DNA of 64,000 bases from Syntrophomonas zehnderi OL-4 (GTDB lineage Bacteria; Bacillota; Syntrophomonadia; Syntrophomonadales; Syntrophomonadaceae), in the NCBI RefSeq assembly GCF_000983115.1, contig NZ_CGIH01000018.1, positions 62,001 to 126,000 on the forward strand, in the 5' to 3' direction. Shown here in pieces: positions 43,556 through 53,660 of this stretch. Position numbers and translations under genes: made by a program. A model generated the notes under the pieces. The model made no database searches and was not told the DNA's origin. It saw only the letters and a program-made list of their open reading frames with translations. How positions within the stretch are numbered: position 1 is the first letter of the stretch; the number at the start of each line of letters is the position of its first letter.

Positions 43556-43779
43556 GGAAGTAATAATAGCGATAAAATGGTCGGTAACACGTCTATAAAA
43601 GCAGAGAAATGGAGTTCAAGATTCATAAGTCAGCGCTGATTGCTTTTGGTTAGCTTTCTTGCAAAAGGAGGTGGCAGGTAGGCTTTTAGTCAACTTTGGA
43701 AATATGCAGAGTCAAGAACCATCTGTTCTCTTGCTTTTAGCTCCTTTATAGCTATTATAACGCCAAGGAGGGAAACAGT

Positions 43780-45195
43780 ATGAAGGTAAAACAGATGATC
43801 AGTACTGCCGTAATCAACGAAGGAATCAGGTACGTGGAGAAAAATCCGCTGGAGAACATGGAAAAATTATTAAATTGGGGCGAAAAAATACTGATTACGG
43901 ACAATCATAAAAGTTATGCTCGTTCAATACGTGACATATTGGATGACCCCAGCAATAACTGGAATGAATATATATGCCGCCTGTTTACCGAGTTTGGCCC
44001 TAACGTCAGAAAAAAAGTCCTGGTTAATTTCTTGGTTAACGCTTCTATCTTAGGAATTCCCACCAACGAGAAAATGTCCGAGAAATATGGCTGCAATATT
44101 CCCTGGGCCATCTTGATGGATCCTACTGCTGCCTGCAACCTGAAGTGCACCGGCTGTTGGGCGGCGGAATATAAAAAAACAGCTTCAATGGACATAAAAA
44201 CCCTTGACCGTATTATCCGGGAAGGCAAAGAACTGGGGATATATATGTACATATACTCCGGAGGAGAACCCTTGATCTGTAAGGATGACCTCATGAAACT
44301 GGCTCATAAACATAATGACTGTATGTTTCTGGCTTTTTCAAACGGCACCCTGGTAAATGATGATTTAGCAGCTCAAATGGCCGCGGCTGGGAATTTTGCG
44401 CTGGCTTTGAGTGTGGAGGGTTTTGAAAGTGAAACAGATATGCGCCGCGGTGACGGTACTTATCAAAGGGTTATTGAGGCTATGGACATATTGCGCAAAC
44501 ATGGGGTTCCTTTTGGATTTTCCACCTGCTATCATAGTGGAAATGTGAATAGTGTCGGTTCTGACCAATATGTCGATTACATGATTGAGAAAGGCTGCAT
44601 ATTTGGCTGGTACTTTACTTATATGCCCCTGGGAAAAGGTGCCCAGTTGGATTTAATCGCCACCCCTGAGCAGCGTGCCTATATGTATCATCGCGTAAGA
44701 GAATTTCGTAATACCAAACCAATCTTTCTTATGGATTTTTGGAATGACGGCGACTTTGCCGGGGGATGTATTGCCGGTGGGCGTAGGTACTTACATATAA
44801 ATGCCAACGGTGACGTAGAACCTTGTGCCTTTATTCATTATTCCAATGTTAATATAAAGGATGTTAGTTTGCTAGACGCCTTACAATCTCCGCTTTTCAT
44901 GCAGTACCGGCTTGGCCAGCCTTTTAATGACAATCTCCTGCGGCCCTGTCCGTTGCTAGATAATCCCCATAAGCTAAGGGAAATGGTGCATTTATCCGGC
45001 GCCCAGTCAACCCAGCCCATCGACCTGGAGGATGTGGATGAACTTACGGAACGAACTATGCAGGTAGCCCTGGAATGGGGTAAAGTAGCTGACCAACTCT
45101 GGGAGCAGAACCATTGTGCCGCTGATTTACCGCAGCCTGCACAAGAGCAGCCCCGGCAGCGCGGTTTAATTAGATTGGGCTCACGCGATCATTGA
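43780..45195 (+). CDS. Radical SAM protein of unknown function (MerR-linked)
   Basis: A 471-residue radical SAM enzyme. The 4Fe-4S motif is C119-NLK-C123-TG-C126, preceded by MDPTAACN. SGGEP lies near residue 166. A C-terminal stretch has further cysteines (GGCIAGGRRYLHINANGDVEPCAF and RPCPLL) of the SPASM/twitch type, implying an auxiliary cluster. The N-terminal 105 residues are helical. It stands alone after its MerR-type promoter; ATG at 43780 follows AAGGAGGG. The substrate cannot be told from sequence. It is unlike HpnH or PflA in its N-terminal segment. Confidence 0.85.
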   Translation: MKVKQMISTAVINEGIRYVEKNPLENMEKLLNWGEKILITDNHKSYARSIRDILDDPSNNWNEYICRLFTEFGPNVRKKVLVNFLVNASILGIPTNEKMSEKYGCNIPWAILMDPTAACNLKCTGCWAAEYKKTASMDIKTLDRIIREGKELGIYMYIYSGGEPLICKDDLMKLAHKHNDCMFLAFSNGTLVNDDLAAQMAAAGNFALALSVEGFESETDMRRGDGTYQRVIEAMDILRKHGVPFGFSTCYHSGNVNSVGSDQYVDYMIEKGCIFGWYFTYMPLGKGAQLDLIATPEQRAYMYHRVREFRNTKPIFLMDFWNDGDFAGGCIAGGRRYLHINANGDVEPCAFIHYSNVNIKDVSLLDALQSPLFMQYRLGQPFNDNLLRPCPLLDNPHKLREMVHLSGAQSTQPIDLEDVDELTERTMQVALEWGKVADQLWEQNHCAADLPQPAQEQPRQRGLIRLGSRDH

Positions 45196-45269
45196 AGTAA
45201 TGTAACCGGATTTAATTATATTTTTTAAAAACACAAGGTTAAGCATAAAAAATCAGATTTCGCCAATAA

Positions 45270-46013
45270 TCATCCTTCGGGGTACTCTACTGCTTTTAAG
45301 TAAAGTCCATGGGGAGATACGGTAGAGCCAGCCAGATTTCGATCTTGGGAGTCCAATATTTCTAAAATATGCTCAGGTGTAAGGCGCTGGCGACCTACTT
45401 CCAGGAGGGTTCCCATAATAATGCGGATCATATTATACAAGAAACCATTGGCTTCTATTTCCAACTTCAGCCAAGCTTCCTGGTTAATTATCCGACAGAG
45501 GCTGACATTGCGCTTAAAGCTTTTTACGGAAGACCCACTGGCACAGAAGGCTTTAAAATTATGGTTACCCTCCAGCAGTCGGGCCGCCCTTTGCATTCCT
45601 GCGACATCCAGATTTTCACTGTTTAGCAAGGCATGTTTCCGGTAAAAACTGGCCCCGGACTTTTGCCGATATATTAAATACACATAGCTTTTCTTTAGGG
45701 CATCAAACTGGGGATGAAAATCCGGGGCAGCCTCCAAGCTATTTAGAATACGAATGTCGTCCGGCAACTTGCTGTTTAGTGCCGGGGTCCATTTATCGGC
45801 AGGTATCCGGGCTGACGTATTAAAAGCTATGACTTGACCCAAGGCATGTACGCCGGCATCGGTACGCCCTGCGGCGTTTACCGTAACCGTTTCTCCGGTC
45901 AGATGATTGATTGAACTTTCCAACTGAGCTTGAATCGTGTGGGCATTTATTTGTCTTTGAAAGCCATGGTAATTGCTGCCATCATATTCCAGCACCATCT
46001 TTATTCGCTTCAT
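45270..46013 (-). CDS. truA: tRNA pseudouridine synthase A
   Basis: A 247-residue enzyme making pseudouridine at tRNA positions 38-40. The catalytic aspartate is in GRTDAGVHA. The opening MKRIKMVLEYDGSNYHGFQRQ is typical; ATG 46013 follows GGGGAG by 10 nt, and a TTG at 46031 adds six residues that are less likely. In most Firmicutes ecfA1, ecfA2 and ecfT lie between rplQ and truA; here they are missing. The gap to rplQ (46014-46223) holds a terminator-like hairpin. Confidence 0.96.
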   Translation of the reverse strand: MKRIKMVLEYDGSNYHGFQRQINAHTIQAQLESSINHLTGETVTVNAAGRTDAGVHALGQVIAFNTSARIPADKWTPALNSKLPDDIRILNSLEAAPDFHPQFDALKKSYVYLIYRQKSGASFYRKHALLNSENLDVAGMQRAARLLEGNHNFKAFCASGSSVKSFKRNVSLCRIINQEAWLKLEIEANGFLYNMIRIIMGTLLEVGRQRLTPEHILEILDSQDRNLAGSTVSPHGLYLKAVEYPEG

Positions 46014-46103
46014 CTGCTTAATTCTCCCCAAAAGATAATTTGGCTGCCGACCCTGCCTTTTATCCAGCCGGTTTTTAGCTCAAATAAACCCTATAAAAGA
46101 TCA

Positions 46104-46124
46104 GGAGGATATATACAATCCTCC
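46104..46124 (-). terminator. Possible terminator after rplQ
   Basis: GGAGGAT (46104-46110) and ATCCTCC (46118-46124) form a 7-bp stem about 100 bp past the rplQ stop. On the minus strand TGATCTTTTAT follows, a weak U-tract. Confidence 0.4.
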
Positions 46125-46223
46125 CTTAATACTTTTATAGAGCAGTATCAACTCACTATTGTTATTTTATGACCCTTGCCCGGCACTAAAGAGTCCTTTT
46201 ATGACCGGAAAACGATATTTAGC

Positions 46224-46565
46224 TTAGTCTACCAGCTCCAGAATAACCATAGGGGCACCGTCACCCTTGCGATATCCGGCTTTGATTATGCGGGTATAAC
46301 CGCCGGAGCGGTCTTTATACCGAGGCGCAACGGTATTGAACAATTTGGCCACGACTTCTTCTTTCATTAAGTAAGAATCAGCCTGCCGTCTGGCATGTAG
46401 ATCCCCACGTTTTCCCAGGGTGATCATTTTGTCGGCTACTACTTTGATATCTTTGGCTCTCGTTTCCGTAGTTGTGATTTTGCCGTTTTCCAACAAAGAG
46501 GTCACTGAGTTCCTGAGCATGGATCTGCGATGATCAGCCAAGAGTCCGAATTTGCGATAACTCAA
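46224..46565 (-). CDS. rplQ: 50S ribosomal protein L17
   Basis: A 113-residue protein beginning [37 protein letters not shown], the L17 signature. It binds 23S rRNA near the exit tunnel. TTG start with AGGAGG 7 nt upstream. It follows rpoA by 15 nt, the normal end of the alpha operon. Confidence 0.97.
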   Translation of the reverse strand: MSYRKFGLLADHRRSMLRNSVTSLLENGKITTTETRAKDIKVVADKMITLGKRGDLHARRQADSYLMKEEVVAKLFNTVAPRYKDRSGGYTRIIKAGYRKGDGAPMVILELVD

Positions 46566-46580
46566 TGGGAATCCTCCTTC

Positions 46581-47531
46581 CTATTCCTCTGTTTTCTTAA
46601 AGGTCAGATCCAGTTCTGTCAGCTTACGCTCAATTTCCTCCAGGGACTTCTGCCCCAGGTTTCTGACCTTGCTCATCTCTTCACGGGTTTTTTCAATTAA
46701 ATCGCCCACGGTGTTGATATTGGCCCTTTTTAATCCATTGGAGGCGCGCACCGATAGCTCCAGTTCCTCGATAGACATCTCTAAAACCTTGTCTTTCTTT
46801 TCTTCTTCCTTCTCTACCAAAATCTCTACTTCGGCATAGGTATCATCTATTTCCGTAAAGAGATTGAGGTACTGAATTAGGATCTGGGCTGAGAGACTAA
46901 TGGCTTCTTCCGGTTTTATGCTGCCATTGGTCCATACCTCCAGAACCAGCTTGTCAAAGTCGGTTCTCTTGCCAACCCTGGCGTTATCCACCATATAGTT
47001 AACTTTGGTGACCGGGGTATATATGGAGTCAATCGGCAGCAGCCCTACTACTTCTTCGCTTTTATTAGGTTGCTGGTCTGCACTGACATAACCCCGGCCT
47101 CTTTCAACGGTCATTTCTATCTCCAGCTTGCCATCTTCATCTAAACTGGCAATATGAAGATCTGGATTTAAAATCTCGACCTCGGCATCGGGCTCGATAT
47201 CTCCCGCACATACATCCTGTTTACCTTTTTTCTCCAAGCGGATGATTTTGCGTTCGTTGCCTTCATAGCGCAAGACCATCTGTTTAATATTCAAGATCAT
47301 TTCTGTAGTGTCTTCCAGAACGCCTGGAATAGTGGAAAATTCGTGCAGAACCCCGTCAATTTTAATAGATGTAACAGCTGCCCCTGGCAATGAAGACAAG
47401 AGCACCCTGCGTAGAGCGTTGCCCAAAGTAGTACCATAGCCTCGCTCCAACGGTTCGATAACAAATTTTCCGTAATTTGACGTAAGATCCTGTTCGACTC
47501 GCTCTATCCGCGGTTTTTCCATCTCTAGCAC
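46581..47531 (-). CDS. rpoA: RNA polymerase alpha subunit
   Basis: A 316-residue alpha subunit. The N-terminal dimerisation domain ([33 protein letters not shown]) and the C-terminal DNA-binding domain ([39 protein letters not shown]) are complete. GTG 47531 follows AGGAGG; the ATG at 47522 is too distant. It sits between rpsD and rplQ as in most Firmicutes. Confidence 0.98.
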   Translation of the reverse strand: MLEMEKPRIERVEQDLTSNYGKFVIEPLERGYGTTLGNALRRVLLSSLPGAAVTSIKIDGVLHEFSTIPGVLEDTTEMILNIKQMVLRYEGNERKIIRLEKKGKQDVCAGDIEPDAEVEILNPDLHIASLDEDGKLEIEMTVERGRGYVSADQQPNKSEEVVGLLPIDSIYTPVTKVNYMVDNARVGKRTDFDKLVLEVWTNGSIKPEEAISLSAQILIQYLNLFTEIDDTYAEVEILVEKEEEKKDKVLEMSIEELELSVRASNGLKRANINTVGDLIEKTREEMSKVRNLGQKSLEEIERKLTELDLTFKKTEE

Positions 47532-47624
47532 TAATTATCCCCTCCTTCTCTAATAGAGGTTGCTTTTAGATAGATAATCTAGAGTATAGTTAGTTTGACA
47601 CCGGCAAAAGGTTTCCCCTGGTGT

Positions 47625-48254
47625 CTATCTGGAGTATAGTTCTACGATTAGATGTTCACTAACAGCTGTATCTATCTGATCCCTGGTCGGTAATGACAAT
47701 ACCCTGCCAGTCAAGCTGTCAGCATTTACTTCCAGCCATTCGGGGGCAGTCTTATAGGCAGCAGCGGCTTTGAGTTCCTCAAATTTTGGCGATTCGGCAC
47801 TAGCTTCCTTTACTTGAATAACATCGCCAGCCTTAACCAACATGGACGGGATATTAGCTTTTTTGCCATTAATGGTAAAGTGGTCATGGTTTACCAGTTG
47901 ACGGGCTTCTTTGCGCGAACTGGCCATGCCCATTCTAAAAACTACATTGTCCAGGCGTCTCTCCAGTAATGCCAGCAAGTTATCACCGGTAACTCCCTGC
48001 TGACGATCTGCTTTTTCAAACGTGTTGCGGAACTGTTTCTCGCTAACGCCATAGATGCGTTTCGTCTTCTGCTTTTCTCTTAACTGCAGCCCGTATTCAC
48101 TAGTTTTCTGTCTGCGTTTTTGACCATGCTGGCCAGGTACGAAGGGTCTTTTTTCTACCGCACACTTGACGGAATAACAGCGATCTCCTTTTAGAAAAAG
48201 CTTTTCCCCCTCGCGGCGGCATTGGCGGCAAACTGAATCAGTATATCTTCCCAC
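47625..48254 (-). CDS. rpsD: 30S ribosomal protein S4
   Basis: A 209-residue primary 16S binding protein with an S4 domain ([40 protein letters not shown]). The N-terminus has four cysteines, C9..C12 and C26..C31 ([24 protein letters not shown]), the zinc-binding C+ form seen in anaerobic Firmicutes. GTG start, 11 nt after GGAGG. Confidence 0.97.
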   Translation of the reverse strand: MGRYTDSVCRQCRREGEKLFLKGDRCYSVKCAVEKRPFVPGQHGQKRRQKTSEYGLQLREKQKTKRIYGVSEKQFRNTFEKADRQQGVTGDNLLALLERRLDNVVFRMGMASSRKEARQLVNHDHFTINGKKANIPSMLVKAGDVIQVKEASAESPKFEELKAAAAYKTAPEWLEVNADSLTGRVLSLPTRDQIDTAVSEHLIVELYSR

Positions 48255-48270
48255 TTAAATTACTACCTCC

Positions 48271-48663
48271 TTAAACCCTTCTTCTTTTAGGCGGCCTGCA
48301 CCCGTTATGCGGAATGGGGGTAACGTCCTTAATAACGCTTACTTCCAGCCCCGCTGCCTGCAGTGAACGAATGGCGGCTTCACGCCCGGCTCCCGGCCCC
48401 TTTACATAACACTCGACTTCTTTAAGGCCGTGTTCCATCGCTGCCCGGGCCGCATTCTCTGCTGCCTGCTGAGCCGCAAACGGGGTGCTTTTGCGCGATC
48501 CCTTGAAGCCAACCGTTCCTGCGCTGGCCCAGGATATTGCATTACCATGTTTGTCGGTAATCGAAATAATTGTATTGTTAAAGGTTGACTTAATGTGCGC
48601 AATACCTTCTGCAATATTCTTTTTTTCACGCCGTTTAACCCGCGTGGTTGTTCTTCGTGCCAC
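48271..48663 (-). CDS. rpsK: 30S ribosomal protein S11
   Basis: A 130-residue platform protein of the small subunit with the C-terminal [16 protein letters not shown] start behind GGGGG. It lies 16 nt upstream of rpsD. Length and composition are standard. Confidence 0.98.
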   Translation of the reverse strand: MARRTTTRVKRREKKNIAEGIAHIKSTFNNTIISITDKHGNAISWASAGTVGFKGSRKSTPFAAQQAAENAARAAMEHGLKEVECYVKGPGAGREAAIRSLQAAGLEVSVIKDVTPIPHNGCRPPKRRRV

Positions 48664-48685
48664 TCATTTATCCCCCTTCTAATGG

Positions 48686-49054
48686 CTATTTCTTCTTGCC
48701 GGCGGCTGTACGTTTGGGACCCTTGCGGGTACGTGCATTTGTCTTGGTCTTCTGACCGCGCACCGGTAATCCGCGCCGATGGCGAAGTCCCCGGTAGCAG
48801 CCTAAGTCCATAAGTCTTTTGACATTCATGCTGACATCGCGCCGAAGATCGCCTTCAACGGTGTAGTTTTTATCAATAATTGTTCTTAATTTAGCTTCTT
48901 CTTCTTCGGTTAGATCTTTCACCCTGGTATCAGGGTTTATACCTGCTTCCGCCAATATTTTCTGAGCTGAGGATTTCCCGATACCATAAATGTAGGTAAG
49001 GGAAATTTCCACTCTTTTGTCGCGGGGTAAATCAACACCTGCTATTCTCGCCAA
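48686..49054 (-). CDS. rpsM: 30S ribosomal protein S13
   Basis: A 122-residue head protein contacting the P-site tRNA and L5. It opens with [25 protein letters not shown] and closes with a basic tail. TTG start behind AGGAAG, 9 nt upstream. It is 22 bp upstream of rpsK. Confidence 0.97.
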   Translation of the reverse strand: MARIAGVDLPRDKRVEISLTYIYGIGKSSAQKILAEAGINPDTRVKDLTEEEEAKLRTIIDKNYTVEGDLRRDVSMNVKRLMDLGCYRGLRHRRGLPVRGQKTKTNARTRKGPKRTAAGKKK

Positions 49055-49094
49055 TTCTATTCACTTCCTTCAGATAATATAGGCGCCGTCACGC

Positions 49095-49208
49095 TTAGCC
49101 CTGTTTCTGTTTATGCTTGGGATTTTCGCATATTACCATAACCTTGCCATGGCGTTTTATTACTTTGCATTTTTCGCACATGGGTTTGACTGAGGGTTGA
49201 ACTTTCAC
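49095..49208 (-). CDS. rpmJ: 50S ribosomal protein L36
   Basis: A 37-residue zinc protein, [20 protein letters not shown] and onward, ending in KQKQG. Three cysteines and one histidine (C11, C14, C27, H32) give the C+ type zinc site. GTG start at 49208, stop at 49095. It lies between infA and rpsM, the standard place. It is short and easily missed. Confidence 0.96.
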   Translation of the reverse strand: MKVQPSVKPMCEKCKVIKRHGKVMVICENPKHKQKQG

Positions 49209-49242
49209 TTAATTAACCTCCTTTAAACGGTAGAAAAGCTTC

Positions 49243-49461
49243 CTACTTGAAACGATATGTTATTCTGCCACGATTTAAATCGTAAGGCGATAACTCTACC
49301 ATTACACGGTCACCAGGTAATATTCTGATAAAATTCATCCGCATTTTTCCTGATATGTGGGCGAGGACCTTATGGCCATTTTCCAGTTCCACCGTAAACA
49401 TAGCATTGGGTAACGGTTCAAGAACTTTCCCCTCTACCTCGATAACGTCATCTTTAGCCAT
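49243..49461 (-). CDS. infA: Translation initiation factor IF-1
   Basis: A 72-residue OB-fold protein ([20 protein letters not shown] at the start) that occupies the A site during initiation. It abuts the KOW protein gene stop. ATG 49461 follows GGAGG. Length is exactly typical. Confidence 0.98.
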   Translation of the reverse strand: MAKDDVIEVEGKVLEPLPNAMFTVELENGHKVLAHISGKMRMNFIRILPGDRVMVELSPYDLNRGRITYRFK

Positions 49462-49746
49462 TTACCAGACCTCCTTCCCATCTGATTCTCCTCTTTCAAG
49501 TATTCGCTTAAGACTTTTTTTGATTATATGGTTATCAGGTATTTCACCTTTATTTAAATAGTCAATGACCTCGAAAGACGTCATTTTAGTAAATTGCAAG
49601 TGTTTAATGTTCTTCATCTTAGGATTTTCAATTTTGCGCGTATCTCCATCACAAATAATAACATAGCGCTCATTAACCACCTGGACGATTACAAACGGCT
49701 TGCCGCCATCTCGGCCTGTCTTGGAGAAAACAACTCTGCCCAACAT
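49462..49746 (-). CDS. KOW-domain RNA-binding protein (L14e/L6e/L27e-like)
   Basis: A 94-residue KOW protein (LGRVVFSKTGRDGGKPFVIVQVVNERYVIICDGDTRKIENPK) that resembles archaeal/eukaryal L14e-type proteins and is found in clostridial spc operons between map and infA. Its role is unknown but presumably ribosomal. The nearest GGAGG is 18 nt before ATG 49746, too far for a normal site, so translation may depend on coupling to map, whose stop lies at 49774, or on another start codon. Confidence 0.8.
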   Translation of the reverse strand: MLGRVVFSKTGRDGGKPFVIVQVVNERYVIICDGDTRKIENPKMKNIKHLQFTKMTSFEVIDYLNKGEIPDNHIIKKSLKRILERGESDGKEVW

Positions 49747-49773
49747 GGTCTCGGAAATGATTGGTCACCTCCA

Positions 49774-50538
49774 TTACCTTAAGGTAAGGATTTCCGGCCC
49801 CTTATCCAGGATAACAATACTGTGTTCAAAGTGGGCTGATGGTAAACCGTCTTTGGTAACTACAGTCCATTCATCCTCAAGAGTGGAAACCTGGTGAGTC
49901 CCCTGGTTAAGCATGGGCTCAATCGCCAAGGTCATCCCTTCTTTTAGGATCGGGCCGTTATTCTTCCTGCCATAATTAGGTACCGGTGGATCCTCCCACA
50001 TGGATTTGCCAATACCGTGCCCGACAAAGTCCCTAACTACCGAAAATCCATGGTTTTCAGCATGAGTTTGGATTGCGTTGGACACATATCCTAGCCGGTT
50101 ACCTGCCTTTGCCTGTTCAATCCCTTTAAGCAATGCCTCTTCAGTTATCTGAATCAGTTTTTTAAGCTTAGGATCGATTTCACCTATGGCTACAGTTATG
50201 GCGGCATCTCCCGCATAGCCATCCAGCATCACCCCAAAATCAATACTAATGATGTCCCCTTCGTGCAAAACACGGTTGCCCGGTATACCATGTACCACTT
50301 CTTCATTTACTGATGCACAGATGGCACCCTGAAACGGTTTGCCGCCACGGGGATGAGGTTGATTTAGAAATAGCGGGATCGCATTTCTTTTCTTACACTC
50401 TTCCACAGCAGTGGCATTTAGAGCGGCAGTTGTTATACCCGGTCGCGCGGTGGCTTCCAGCAGCTTAAGCACTTCCGCTACGACCTGCCCGGAGCGTCTC
50501 ATTTTCTCGATTTCATCCTTGGTCTTAATTATTATCAT
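49774..50538 (-). CDS. map: Methionine aminopeptidase
   Basis: A 254-residue type I enzyme removing the initiator methionine. Metal ligands are visible in SIDFGVMLDGYAGDAA (two Asp), GHGIGKSMWE (His), AIEPML (Glu) and EHSIVI (Glu). The ATG follows the adk stop directly. The location after adk in the spc operon is usual for Gram-positives. Confidence 0.97.
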   Translation of the reverse strand: MIIIKTKDEIEKMRRSGQVVAEVLKLLEATARPGITTAALNATAVEECKKRNAIPLFLNQPHPRGGKPFQGAICASVNEEVVHGIPGNRVLHEGDIISIDFGVMLDGYAGDAAITVAIGEIDPKLKKLIQITEEALLKGIEQAKAGNRLGYVSNAIQTHAENHGFSVVRDFVGHGIGKSMWEDPPVPNYGRKNNGPILKEGMTLAIEPMLNQGTHQVSTLEDEWTVVTKDGLPSAHFEHSIVILDKGPEILTLR

Positions 50539-51186
50539 CTAGAGCTTCTCCAGCACTAATACTACATCTGCAAACACGTCTTTAGGATCACGGTTGCCAT
50601 CAATCGTTCTTAAGGTGCCCTGCTTTTCATAATAGTTTAAAAGCGGCTGGGTCTGTTCCATATAGATCTTGAGACGATTTTTTACGGTTGCTTCTTTGTC
50701 GTCATCACGCTGCATCAGCCCAGTACCGCATTTATCGCAGATACCAACGGTTGTCGGAGGATTAAATCTGGTATTATATACGGTTTTACATTGCGGGCAG
50801 CTTACGCGGCCGGTCATGCGTTCCAGCAGAACCTGGTCAGGAACACTGATATCAAGGGCAGCTTCTACTTTTTTACCCAGCTTGGCTAAAACCTTATCCA
50901 GAGCTTCGGCCTGCGGTATCGTGCGCGGAAATCCATCCAGCAGAAATCCATCGGCACAATCCGGCTGTGCCAGTCTCTCTTCAACTACACCAATAGTAAC
51001 TTCGTCAGGCACCAGTTGGCCGGCATCCATGTACTTCTTGGCTTCTAACCCCATAGCCGTTTGTTTGCTTACTGCTTCCCGGAACATATCTCCAGTAGAG
51101 ATATGCAAAATCGGAAATCTTGCCTTGATTAAATCTGCCTGAGTTCCTTTACCAGCACCGGGAGGGCCCATAATGATAATGTTCAT
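50539..51186 (-). CDS. adk: Adenylate kinase
   Basis: A 215-residue kinase interconverting AMP/ATP and ADP. P-loop GPPGAGKGTQ (residues 7-16) is standard. The LID has the four cysteines of Gram-positive, zinc-binding Adk: CPQC (about 130) and CDKC (about 150). The gene abuts map and lies 14 nt after secY. Confidence 0.98.
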   Translation of the reverse strand: MNIIIMGPPGAGKGTQADLIKARFPILHISTGDMFREAVSKQTAMGLEAKKYMDAGQLVPDEVTIGVVEERLAQPDCADGFLLDGFPRTIPQAEALDKVLAKLGKKVEAALDISVPDQVLLERMTGRVSCPQCKTVYNTRFNPPTTVGICDKCGTGLMQRDDDKEATVKNRLKIYMEQTQPLLNYYEKQGTLRTIDGNRDPKDVFADVVLVLEKL

Positions 51187-51200
51187 TAGTTAATCATCTC

Positions 51201-52466
51201 CTATTTTACAAAACCTTCATAACTTCTAAGCAATAAATGTGATTCTATCTGTTTCATTGTATCTAGCGCTACACCAACTACGATCAACAATGCGGTGCCG
51301 CCAAACCAGAGGCTGGTCACTCCGGTTATGGCAATTACGAAATTAGGCAATATTGCTATCAAAGCCAAGAATACACCGCCCGCTAAGGTTAGCCGGGACA
51401 GTATTTTGTCTATATACTCAGCGGTGGGTCTGCCTGGTCTGATGCCTGGTACGAACCCTCCGTTTTTCTTAATGTTATCAGCCACATCCAGGGGATTGAA
51501 TATTATCGATACATAGAAATACGTAAAGAACACAATCAGTAAGGCATAGACAACATTATATAATACACTCCCAAAATTAAAATAACTGTCGATAAACTGA
51601 TTATATCCAGATGTCTGTGACATAAAGGAGCCTATAGTCGCCGGAAACATACAAAGTGACATGGCAAATATTATAGGTATAACCCCGGCGGAGTTTACTT
51701 TTAACGGCAGGAAAGTGGTTTGCCCGCCATACATTCTTCTGCCCACCATCCGCTTGGCGTATTGGATTGGCAGCCTTCTTTGCCCTTCATTCATTGCGAC
51801 TACTGCAACTATAACCGCCAGCATAACAATAATCAGCAATATAACGTTAAAGAAACCGATAATACCGCCTGATATTTCTTGACCTACTCCAACAATCTGC
51901 TGGGGTATGCGGGCTACGATCCCGCAGAAGATAATCAGGGATATTCCGTTGCCGATACCTTTTTCGGTGATCATCTCGCCGATCCACATTAGCATGGCCG
52001 TCCCGGCTGTGAGTGATATGGCAATTACCATATAAGAAGTAAAACCGCTATTGATAACTGCTCCTGTTTTGGTAAGAGCTGCGGACATGCCGAGAGCCTG
52101 GATAAATGCTAGTACTATGGTAAAATACCGGGTGTACTGAGCTATTTTCTTTCTGCCTTCTTCGCCTTCTTTGTTAAGCTCCTCCAGTTTCGGTACAATT
52201 ACGGTGAGGAGCTGCATGATAATAGAGGCGTTAATATAGGGCGTTATACTCATGGCAAAAATACTAAAGCGTTTAAATGCGCCCCCGGATATTATATCAA
52301 AAAAGCCGAACAACTGGCCTTTCAACAATTCCGCCATAGCTTCCGGGTTGATCCCGGGTACAGGTATATGTGCTCCCACCCTGAATACGAGTAGCATAAA
52401 CAGGGTAAAGAGTAGTTTCTTGCGCAGATCGCCGATTTTTACAGCCTGTTGAAATGAATTAAGCAT
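51201..52466 (-). CDS. secY: Preprotein translocase subunit SecY
   Basis: A 421-residue ten-span membrane protein forming the protein-conducting channel. Opening FQQAVKIGDLRKKLLFTLFMLLVFRVGAHIPVPGI and the plug-region signature GGAFKRFSIFAM are typical. Its ATG shares a base with the rplO stop (TAATG), so it is translationally coupled. Confidence 0.98.
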   Translation of the reverse strand: MLNSFQQAVKIGDLRKKLLFTLFMLLVFRVGAHIPVPGINPEAMAELLKGQLFGFFDIISGGAFKRFSIFAMSITPYINASIIMQLLTVIVPKLEELNKEGEEGRKKIAQYTRYFTIVLAFIQALGMSAALTKTGAVINSGFTSYMVIAISLTAGTAMLMWIGEMITEKGIGNGISLIIFCGIVARIPQQIVGVGQEISGGIIGFFNVILLIIVMLAVIVAVVAMNEGQRRLPIQYAKRMVGRRMYGGQTTFLPLKVNSAGVIPIIFAMSLCMFPATIGSFMSQTSGYNQFIDSYFNFGSVLYNVVYALLIVFFTYFYVSIIFNPLDVADNIKKNGGFVPGIRPGRPTAEYIDKILSRLTLAGGVFLALIAILPNFVIAITGVTSLWFGGTALLIVVGVALDTMKQIESHLLLRSYEGFVK

Positions 52467-52906
52467 TAGATCACCTCAACCTTGCCACCTCTGGCTGCGA
52501 TTTTCTCCTCGGCCTGCTGGCTGGCTTTATTTACCTGTATGGTCAGTTTTTTTTCAATTTCGCCATCACCCAGTAGCTTAACTGGCAGAGGCGCTTTCCT
52601 GATTAGGCCTGCTTCCTTCAACATGGGTATGGTTACTACTGTACCCTCTTCAAAAACGTTCAGGTCTCTCACATTGACGATTGACCATTCAGTTTTAAAA
52701 ATATTCGTAAAACCTCTTTTAGGTAAACGCCTTTGCAGGGGCATTTGTCCGCCTTCAAAACCGGGCCGGACGCCTCCACCGGAACGGGATTTCTGCCCTT
52801 TATGTCCACGACAAGATGTCTTGCCATGTCCTGAGCCAATCCCTCTGCCAACTCTTTTAGCACTTTTAGTGGCCCCGGGCGGAGATTTTATTTCCTCTAG
52901 CTTCAC
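52466..52906 (-). CDS. rplO: 50S ribosomal protein L15
   Basis: A 146-residue glycine-rich large-subunit protein ([25 protein letters not shown]). GTG start. It is followed by secY with a 1-nt overlap and preceded by rpmD. Length is standard. Confidence 0.98.
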   Translation of the reverse strand: MKLEEIKSPPGATKSAKRVGRGIGSGHGKTSCRGHKGQKSRSGGGVRPGFEGGQMPLQRRLPKRGFTNIFKTEWSIVNVRDLNVFEEGTVVTIPMLKEAGLIRKAPLPVKLLGDGEIEKKLTIQVNKASQQAEEKIAARGGKVEVI

Positions 52907-52925
52907 TCTTAAAACCTCCCTGTTT

Positions 52926-53111
52926 TTAATCTAACTCTTCCACACTTACCAGATGTCCTACCTTGTTAAGCTGTCCGCGGAGTTGCGGGGAATCTTCTTT
53001 TATCAATACCTGATTTAGCTTGCTAAATCCCAGGCTTTTAATGGTCAGTCTCTGGGTTTGAGGGTAACCAATAAAGCTTTTTTTCCAGGTAATTTTCAAC
53101 TGCTTGGCCAA
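52926..53111 (-). CDS. rpmD: 50S ribosomal protein L30
   Basis: A 61-residue protein ([32 protein letters not shown]), characteristic of L30. TTG start with GAGGG at the expected spacing. It lies between rpsE and rplO as in other Firmicutes. Confidence 0.96.
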   Translation of the reverse strand: MAKQLKITWKKSFIGYPQTQRLTIKSLGFSKLNQVLIKEDSPQLRGQLNKVGHLVSVEELD

Positions 53112-53124
53112 GGTTTTTCCCTCC

Positions 53125-53628
53125 CTAGTTCAAAATCTCATCGATGGTTTTGCCCCTCTGGCGGGCTACGTCTTCAACCCGTTTCAGGTTTTTTAAGCCC
53201 TCCATGGTGGCGTGCACCATATTGTTGGCGTTGGCTGACCCCAGAGATTTGGTAAGGATGTCTTTTAGTCCGGCTGCTTCCAATACTGCTCTGACTGGCC
53301 CGCCGGCGATAACGCCCGTTCCTTCCGCAGCTGGTTTTAACAATACTTCACCCGCGCCAAATCTGCCTAGTATAGAATGAGGAATCGTTCTGTCATCTAT
53401 TAAAGGTATTTCAATCATGTTCTTTTTAGCATTTTCCATCGCTTTTCTGATTGCTTCCGGCACTTCGGTGGCTTTTCCTTTACCTGTACCGACTCTGCCT
53501 GCTCCATCACCTACTACAACCAGGGCACTGAAGCTAAATCTGCGTCCACCTTTTACAACCTTGGCAACCCTTTTTATATTTACGACTTTTTCAATATATT
53601 CGGGGGCTACCTGTTCCTTTTCAATCAT
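53125..53628 (-). CDS. rpsE: 30S ribosomal protein S5
   Basis: A 167-residue fidelity protein with the N-terminal double-stranded RNA-binding fold ([30 protein letters not shown]) and the helix-rich C-terminus ([27 protein letters not shown]). ATG with GGAGGG upstream. No deletion in the spectinomycin-contact loop is visible. Confidence 0.98.
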   Translation of the reverse strand: MIEKEQVAPEYIEKVVNIKRVAKVVKGGRRFSFSALVVVGDGAGRVGTGKGKATEVPEAIRKAMENAKKNMIEIPLIDDRTIPHSILGRFGAGEVLLKPAAEGTGVIAGGPVRAVLEAAGLKDILTKSLGSANANNMVHATMEGLKNLKRVEDVARQRGKTIDEILN

Positions 53629-53660
53629 TTTTTCCCTCCTAACCTGACGGAAATCAAGTG

